DNA of 64,000 nucleotides from an uncultured Christensenella sp. GTDB lineage: Bacteria; Bacillota; Clostridia; Christensenellales; Borkfalkiaceae. The stretch spans positions 186,001 to 250,000 of the forward strand of contig CAJTLF010000001.1 of assembly GCA_910577555.1 (NCBI GenBank). The letters run 5' to 3'. Position numbers and translations under genes: made by a program. Positions 59,566 to 64,000 of this stretch are shown here, in pieces. The notes under the pieces were generated by a model. That model saw only the letters and a program-made list of their open reading frames with translations. It ran no database searches and had not been told where the DNA came from. Numbering within the stretch: the stretch's first letter is position 1; each line of letters opens with the position of its first letter.

Positions 59566-61047
59566 ATGAAATTTGTAAGCACGAGAGGCGGGGAAAAGGT
59601 TACGGGAGCGCAGGCTATAGTAAGGGGTCTGTCCGCAAACGGCGGGTTGTTCGTTCCCGAAAAGTTTCCGCAGGTGAGCGCGGAAGAGCTGGAAGGGTTG
59701 CTCGAAGCGGATTATGCGGAGAGAGCGGCGCATATTCTCGGTAAATATCTTGACGAATACGACAGGGACGGGCTTTTGTCCGCGTGCAGGAGCGCGTATG
59801 CCAAGTTCGACGGGGGCGACCCCGCGCCTTTGGTGCGCATAGACGACGGCGTGTATATGCTGGAGCTTTGGCACGGTCCTACTTTGGCGTTCAAGGATAT
59901 GGCTCTTACTCTTTTGCCCTATCTCTTGCGCAAAGGGTGCGATATATGCGGCGTTAAAGAGCAGATATTGATACTTACCGCGACTTCGGGCGATACGGGT
60001 AAAGCCGCGCTGGAAGGGTTTAAGGACGCGGACGGGGTCAAGATTACCGTATTTTATCCTTCGGACGGCGTTTCGAAGATGCAGAAGCTGCAGATGTGCA
60101 CGCAGGACGGCGCAAACGTGAACGTGGTTGCCGTGAAAGGCAATTTCGACGACTGCCAGAACGCCGTGAAAGAGATATTTTCCAACCCCGATTGCGCGGC
60201 TAAGCTGAAGGAAAAGAACTATATTTTATCTTCGGCTAACTCGATAAACTTCGGCAGGCTTGCGCCGCAGATTGCATATTATTTTTCGGCGTATCTCGAT
60301 TTGGTTTCCGCAGGGCAGATTCCGATGGGCGAAGAGATAGACTTTACCGTGCCTACGGGCAACTTCGGAAACATACTCGCCGCTTATTACGCGAAACAGA
60401 TGGGGTTGCCGGTAAGGCGGTTGCACTGCGCGTCCAACTCCAACAACGTGTTGACCGAGTTTATCGCGACGGGCGTTTACGATTTGCACCGCGAATTTAT
60501 AAAGACGACTTCGCCGTCTATGGATATACTCGTTTCTTCAAATCTCGAAAGGCTTATTTTCGAGCTTTCGGGCAGGGACTATAAGCTGACGGCAAGCCGT
60601 ATGAAGGACCTTAAAACGGGCGGTAAATACGCTATATCCGCGGGGGAACTGGAGAAATTGCAGGAAACCTTCGACGGCGGGTACGCCGACGAAGAGAGCT
60701 GTGTGGAAGCGATGTACGACGTGTTTATAGACGCCGGGTACGTTATGGACACGCACACGGGCTGTGCGATGAAGGTTGCCGTGGACTGGTTTGAAAAGCA
60801 CAAGAAGGACGAGACAAATATGGTTATCGTTTCCACCGCCAACCCGTATAAGTTCCCGCAGGACGTGCTTTACGCCGTTACGGGCAACGACGTTAAGGAC
60901 AGCTTTAAGGGCGTAAAAAGGCTGCACGCCGCAACGGCAATGGCCGTGCCCAAGTGCCTTAAAGAGTTGAAGGACAAGCCCGCGCGCTTTACCAAAACGT
61001 GCGACGGGAAGAAGCTTTTCGACGAAGTGCTTGAATTTATAAAATAA
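59566..61047 (+). CDS. thrC: Threonine synthase
   Basis: 493 aa. PLP-enzyme fold II: the LWHGPTLAFKDMAL segment (about 106-119) contains the PLP lysine, ATSGDTGKAALEGF (about 141-154) the phosphate loop and VPTGNFGNILAAYYAK (about 262-277) a further conserved block. This is the longer (E. coli/yeast-like) type. It makes threonine from O-phosphohomoserine. AAGGAG lies upstream. No other threonine genes are adjacent. Confidence 0.95.
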   Translation: MKFVSTRGGEKVTGAQAIVRGLSANGGLFVPEKFPQVSAEELEGLLEADYAERAAHILGKYLDEYDRDGLLSACRSAYAKFDGGDPAPLVRIDDGVYMLELWHGPTLAFKDMALTLLPYLLRKGCDICGVKEQILILTATSGDTGKAALEGFKDADGVKITVFYPSDGVSKMQKLQMCTQDGANVNVVAVKGNFDDCQNAVKEIFSNPDCAAKLKEKNYILSSANSINFGRLAPQIAYYFSAYLDLVSAGQIPMGEEIDFTVPTGNFGNILAAYYAKQMGLPVRRLHCASNSNNVLTEFIATGVYDLHREFIKTTSPSMDILVSSNLERLIFELSGRDYKLTASRMKDLKTGGKYAISAGELEKLQETFDGGYADEESCVEAMYDVFIDAGYVMDTHTGCAMKVAVDWFEKHKKDETNMVIVSTANPYKFPQDVLYAVTGNDVKDSFKGVKRLHAATAMAVPKCLKELKDKPARFTKTCDGKKLFDEVLEFIK

Positions 61048-61060
61048 TTATATATAAATT

Positions 61061-61104
61061 ATAATACCCCGTTACGGTAAACCGTAACGGGGTATTATGT
61101 TTTC
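61061..61104 (+). terminator. thrC terminator
   Basis: A near-perfect 38-bp palindrome (18-bp arms 61061-61078 and 61081-61098) followed by GTTTTC. Confidence 0.85.
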
Positions 61105-61123
61105 GGTCGGTGAAAAATGGCTA

Positions 61124-61152
61124 TTGACAATTAAAAAAGCGTGTGATATATT
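61124..61152 (+). promoter_or_regulatory. Promoter of second LytTR operon
   Basis: TTGACA (61124-61129), 17 bp, TATATT (61147-61152). 19 bp before the start. Confidence 0.8.
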
Positions 61153-61171
61153 CGGGAAAACGGGGGAGAAC

Positions 61172-61882
61172 ATGGTTATTAACGTTGCAATCGTCGACGA
61201 CGAGCAGAAGGAAAGACGGAAGCTGCGCGAGTGTTTGGAGTTTATCGGAAAGCAGAAAATAAAGTTTGCCGTGAGCGAGTTTTCGGGTGCGGAAGAATTC
61301 TTGTTAAAGTACGAGCCGGTGTACGACGTGGTATTTATGGACATACAGTTAGGCGCGACCGACGGGATAGATGCGGCGAAGGCGTTGCGAAAGATTGACG
61401 CCACGGTGATTATTATTTTCGTTACCAATATGGCGCAGCTTGCCGTGCGCGGGTACGAAGTGAACGCGATGGACTTTATCGTAAAGCCCGTGGAAAAGCT
61501 GACTTTCGCGCTTAAGTTCAAGCGCGCCCTTGGCAGGCTCCTGCCAAGGGAGAACAGTAAAATACTTATTAAGCAGGACGGGGATTTTATAAGCGTGAAC
61601 CCGTGCGCGTTGAGATACGTCGAAGTGGACGGGCATTACGTGGTTTACCATTCGCCCGACGGGGCGGTGAGAGAGTATACCACTCTTTCCGCGGCGGAAA
61701 AGAAGATAAGCGCGGGCGGGGCGTTCGTGCGGTGCAACCGCGGGCAGGCGGTTAATCTGAGATTCGTCACGGCGGTAAGGCGGGACACGGTGGAGATTGA
61801 CGGCGAAGAACTGATTCTTGCAAGGACGCAGAGAAACGCGTTTATAAAGGCTTACGCCGAATATATGGCTGGGGGCAAATGA
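61172..61882 (+). CDS. LytTR response regulator, copy 2
   Basis: 236 aa from ATG 61172, where GGGGGAG precedes; a longer frame from 61097 crosses the promoter. The receiver has Asp9/Asp10, Asp57 in VFMDIQL, FVTNMAQ and DFIVKPV. The LytTR domain follows (YVEVDGHYVVYHS, FVRCNRGQAVNLRFV). The order and motifs match copy 1 at 48548, indicating paralogy. It overlaps the kinase start (ATGA) and forms a two-component pair with it. Confidence 0.93.
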   Translation: MVINVAIVDDEQKERRKLRECLEFIGKQKIKFAVSEFSGAEEFLLKYEPVYDVVFMDIQLGATDGIDAAKALRKIDATVIIIFVTNMAQLAVRGYEVNAMDFIVKPVEKLTFALKFKRALGRLLPRENSKILIKQDGDFISVNPCALRYVEVDGHYVVYHSPDGAVREYTTLSAAEKKISAGGAFVRCNRGQAVNLRFVTAVRRDTVEIDGEELILARTQRNAFIKAYAEYMAGGK

Positions 61883-63138
61883 TGTTTTCAACGGGGAATT
61901 TAACTTTTATAGCGGGGCTGATACTCGCGCAGGGCGTGCTGATTTATTCTTATCCCAAACGCAAATTATTTTGGGCACGCGTGCCTGCGGCGATTGCCGT
62001 ATGTCTTTTGCTTGCGTACTTTTTTCCTTCGCCGAAAGACCTTATTTACAACCCCTATTATTCGCTTTTAAGGTTTGCGGTGCTGTTCGGTTACACCTTT
62101 GCGGGCGCGGCATTCTGTTTTAACTGCGGGACGGGTGCGGTGTTCGCCGCGTGCGTTGGCGGTTACGCTCTGCAACATATCTCTTATCACTGTTATTCGA
62201 TGCTGTGCCTTATCGATTGGTTTCCCGCGGGGTGGTGGACGGAGCTTTTAATCTGCCTTGCGCTGTGCGTTATTGCGTTTTTAACCGTGGGCAGGTACGC
62301 CGCGAAGAAGTATTTTTACGAATATTACAGCCCGAGAATGGTGTGGATTTCGGGAATAACCATTCTTATCTGCGTGGGGCTGAGCCGTTTCGGACGGTTG
62401 AGCCGCGGGGATACGATTACCGCCGTATGCACTTCGCTTTACGCTATTACCTGTTGCGTGCTGGTTCTTGTGCTGCAATATTTCGTCTATAACTTCGCCC
62501 AAGTGAAGGCGGAAAAGGAGACGCAAAGGCGTTTAGCCGAAGAAGAAAGGAAGCAGTACGAGATAAGCAAGACGAATATGGAGCTTTTAAATATCAAGTG
62601 CCACGACGTTAAACAGCGGTTAGAGAGCGGAAGGCTTGCCGACGGCGAGAGAGAAAGTCTTGCCGAGCTTATCGGAATTTACGACGAGACCGTAAAGACG
62701 GGACTGGAAGGGCTGGACGTTATACTCAACGAAAAGGCGGTGCAATGCAGAAGGCAGGGGATTAAGTTTACCTTTCTCGGCGACGGCGCGTGCCTTGCGT
62801 TTATGAACGCGATGGACGTTTATTCGCTGTTCGGCAACGCGCTTTCTAACGCCGTTGAAGCGGTGGAAAAGGTGGACGACCCCGAAAAGAAAACCATAAG
62901 CATTACGATTGAGAAAAAGGGGGATTTGGTTTTGGTGAACGTGGTGAACTGGTTCTCGGGCGGGTTCCGCAGGGAGAACGGGTTGCCCGTGACTACAAAA
63001 AAGTCGGAGATTGGGTTTCACGGGTACGGAATGAAGTCAATCAGAAACGTTGCGCAGAAGTATCGCGGGGATATTGCGATTACGACGGACGGCGGGGTGT
63101 TCGGGTTGAGCGTCTATCTTTTAAGCGACAAGAATTAA
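61879..63138 (+). CDS. GHKL sensor histidine kinase (AgrC/LytS-like)
   Basis: 419 aa. Six hydrophobic helices lie in residues about 5-205. A coiled-coil dimerisation segment (about 210-260) includes the likely phospho-His in NIKCHDVKQRLESG. The ATPase domain has the N-box NALSNAVEAVEK (about 318-329) and a G-box near FHGYGMKS. It pairs with the LytTR regulator just upstream. The sensory signal is unknown; linkage to a membrane gene and, in copy 1, to a GH3 gene suggests cell-envelope or glycan sensing. Confidence 0.9.
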   Translation: MMFSTGNLTFIAGLILAQGVLIYSYPKRKLFWARVPAAIAVCLLLAYFFPSPKDLIYNPYYSLLRFAVLFGYTFAGAAFCFNCGTGAVFAACVGGYALQHISYHCYSMLCLIDWFPAGWWTELLICLALCVIAFLTVGRYAAKKYFYEYYSPRMVWISGITILICVGLSRFGRLSRGDTITAVCTSLYAITCCVLVLVLQYFVYNFAQVKAEKETQRRLAEEERKQYEISKTNMELLNIKCHDVKQRLESGRLADGERESLAELIGIYDETVKTGLEGLDVILNEKAVQCRRQGIKFTFLGDGACLAFMNAMDVYSLFGNALSNAVEAVEKVDDPEKKTISITIEKKGDLVLVNVVNWFSGGFRRENGLPVTTKKSEIGFHGYGMKSIRNVAQKYRGDIAITTDGGVFGLSVYLLSDKN

Positions 63139-63628
63139 ATTTATGCGGTTGGTTTTAAAGACGTTTTAAAGCCGCGGCGCGTTTGTTACGCGCCGCGGCT
63201 TTTTTCAGTGGGTGTTGACCCGTGGAGTTCTTCGACTGCGCTACGCTTCGTTTTGCGCAAAAGTATATAATTTTTACAATAAGGTGCGCAAAGTATCGCA
63301 CTTCGCGCTCACGCGGGACGACAAGGAAAAAGTGCTTAGGACGACAGAAGGGGGGGTGGTGTTTTGTGTTCTGCTGGATTGCTTCGTCGCTGCGCTCCTC
63401 GCAATGACGGGGAGAAAGGGTGCGCAATGACGGGGAGAAAGGGTGCGCAATTACGGGTGGGGAAGACGGGTGGGGGGGGGTATGATTTAAGTTGTTAAAT
63501 GGGTTAAAAATTGTTAATCGTTATCAAAAAATGACAATTCGCACTGAAAAAGCGGGATTTCGCGCTTTATCCGACAAAAATTTTTAAAAGGCGGTATTAT
63601 TTTTTCAAGAATTAAAAAGGAGAAGGTT
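63139..63628. other. Intergenic region with terminator, repeats and G9 run
   Basis: About 490 bp without a gene. It holds the kinase terminator, a degenerate repeat (63226-63257), a full minus-orientation copy (63370-63412) with two short tandem derivatives (to about 63450), and a run of nine G (63472-63480). The last 150 bp are AT-rich control sequence of the next gene without a clear promoter. Confidence 0.7.
63168..63206 (+). terminator. Kinase operon terminator
   Basis: A 15-bp stem (63168-63182 with 63188-63202) followed by T-rich sequence. Confidence 0.85.
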
Positions 63629-64000
63629 ATGGAAAAAATCAAAAACTTTTTTAAAAGCAAAAGTTACGGATTTTACGTTACGGTTGCCGTAGTACTTCTG
63701 ACGCTGATAACTTCAATCGTATACGCCGATTCGTACGGTAGAAACGAGCGGTATATGTCGTGGGCGGGGTTTGCCGTTATGCTTGCCGGCATATTCGTTG
63801 CCGCGGGGCTTACCGCGTTTAAACGGTGCGAGTTCGCGCCGCCGGTGCTTGCGCTTGCGAATTTCGTCGCGATGATGCTGTATATCACCAACATTTACAA
63901 CTACGTGGTGGTCGTAATGGTGGGCATAGATATTTCGAGTTTCAGTACGCAATTCATAGCTTGCACGACTTTGTTCGCGATATTGCTGGTTGCAAGCGTT
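63629..64000 (+). CDS. Membrane protein, cut by window end
   Basis: 124 codons visible, open at the window end. At least four hydrophobic helices (about 16-33, 44-62, 70-90 with a polar gap, 105-124). The N-terminus MEKIKNFFKSKSYGFYVTV with a positively charged start resembles small membrane proteins I associate with GH3 genes in clostridial genomes; that association is recollection, not shown here. AAAGGAGAAGG lies upstream. It follows the LytTR/kinase pair and may be a regulated target. Confidence 0.8.
   Translation, partial: MEKIKNFFKSKSYGFYVTVAVVLLTLITSIVYADSYGRNERYMSWAGFAVMLAGIFVAAGLTAFKRCEFAPPVLALANFVAMMLYITNIYNYVVVVMVGIDISSFSTQFIACTTLFAILLVASV

Overview
The window looks like the chromosomal origin region of a spore-forming, low-to-mid GC member of the Bacillota. 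A class Clostridia lineage, probably an uncultured gut bacterium of the Christensenellales type, fits best, but that placement is inference. The evidence is a set of sporulation and germination genes (spoIIR, sleB, ypeB, yyaC), parA/parB with parS-like sites, a cluster of DnaA boxes, dnaN, the rpmH-rnpA-yidD-yidC-khpB block, and the Bacillota-typical yaaO-tmk-holB-ricT-...-trmN6-...-rsmI neighbourhood.

Layout. (1) Positions 20-10765 hold an integrated element of about 10.7 kb at the 3' end of tRNA-Cys, bounded by a 25-bp direct repeat. It encodes a pC194/pUB110-like HUH replication protein, a Zot/pI-like P-loop ATPase, two membrane-anchored surface or virion-like proteins, a small basic or ssDNA-binding-like set, a divergent XRE repressor and a tyrosine integrase. 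I read it as a cryptic filamentous (inovirus-type) prophage. (2) 10741-11028 is a tRNA-Cys/Gly/Val array. (3) 11333-14906 holds spoIIR and the germination pair sleB-ypeB, the latter with an unusual 200-residue basic extension. (4) 15250-19276 is parB, parA and ftsH on the minus strand. (5) 19277-22307 is the replication-origin zone, with seven DnaA-box-like sites, parS sites, yyaC, a YpsA-like gene and rsmG. No dnaA is found. Housekeeping genes point leftwards to its left and mostly rightwards to its right.

(6) 22308-26381 is dnaN-rpmH-rnpA-yidD-yidC-khpB. (7) 26591-32117 holds pckA with a histone-like tail, unknown genes, and an Lrp regulator with an aminotransferase. (8) 32262-34250 is greA-lysS. 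(9) 34515-43117 is a long replication, RNA-modification and transport cluster. (10) 43165-45536 holds TM2, XRE, mnmA and tRNA-Arg.

(11) 45756-64000 is an accessory surface and signalling region. It contains a repeat-rich LRR lipoprotein, a LytTR regulator whose kinase and GH3 partner are fused by an apparent deletion, a beta-helix lipoprotein, an HD-GYP protein with a degenerate receiver followed by an Hpt protein, uraA-upp, a divergent XRE pair with twin operators, aspartate aminotransferase, thrC, and a second intact LytTR regulator/kinase pair followed by a membrane gene cut by the window end.

A family of short interspersed repeats (core beginning GTCATTGCGAGGAGCG) fills many gaps, several next to runs of 9-10 G or C. 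The most interesting items are the inovirus-like prophage with a candidate rolling-circle origin and no recognisable major coat gene, the deleted signalling/GH3 cassette with an intact paralogue 12 kb away, the helically phased A-tract array upstream of pckA, and the origin region lacking dnaA.
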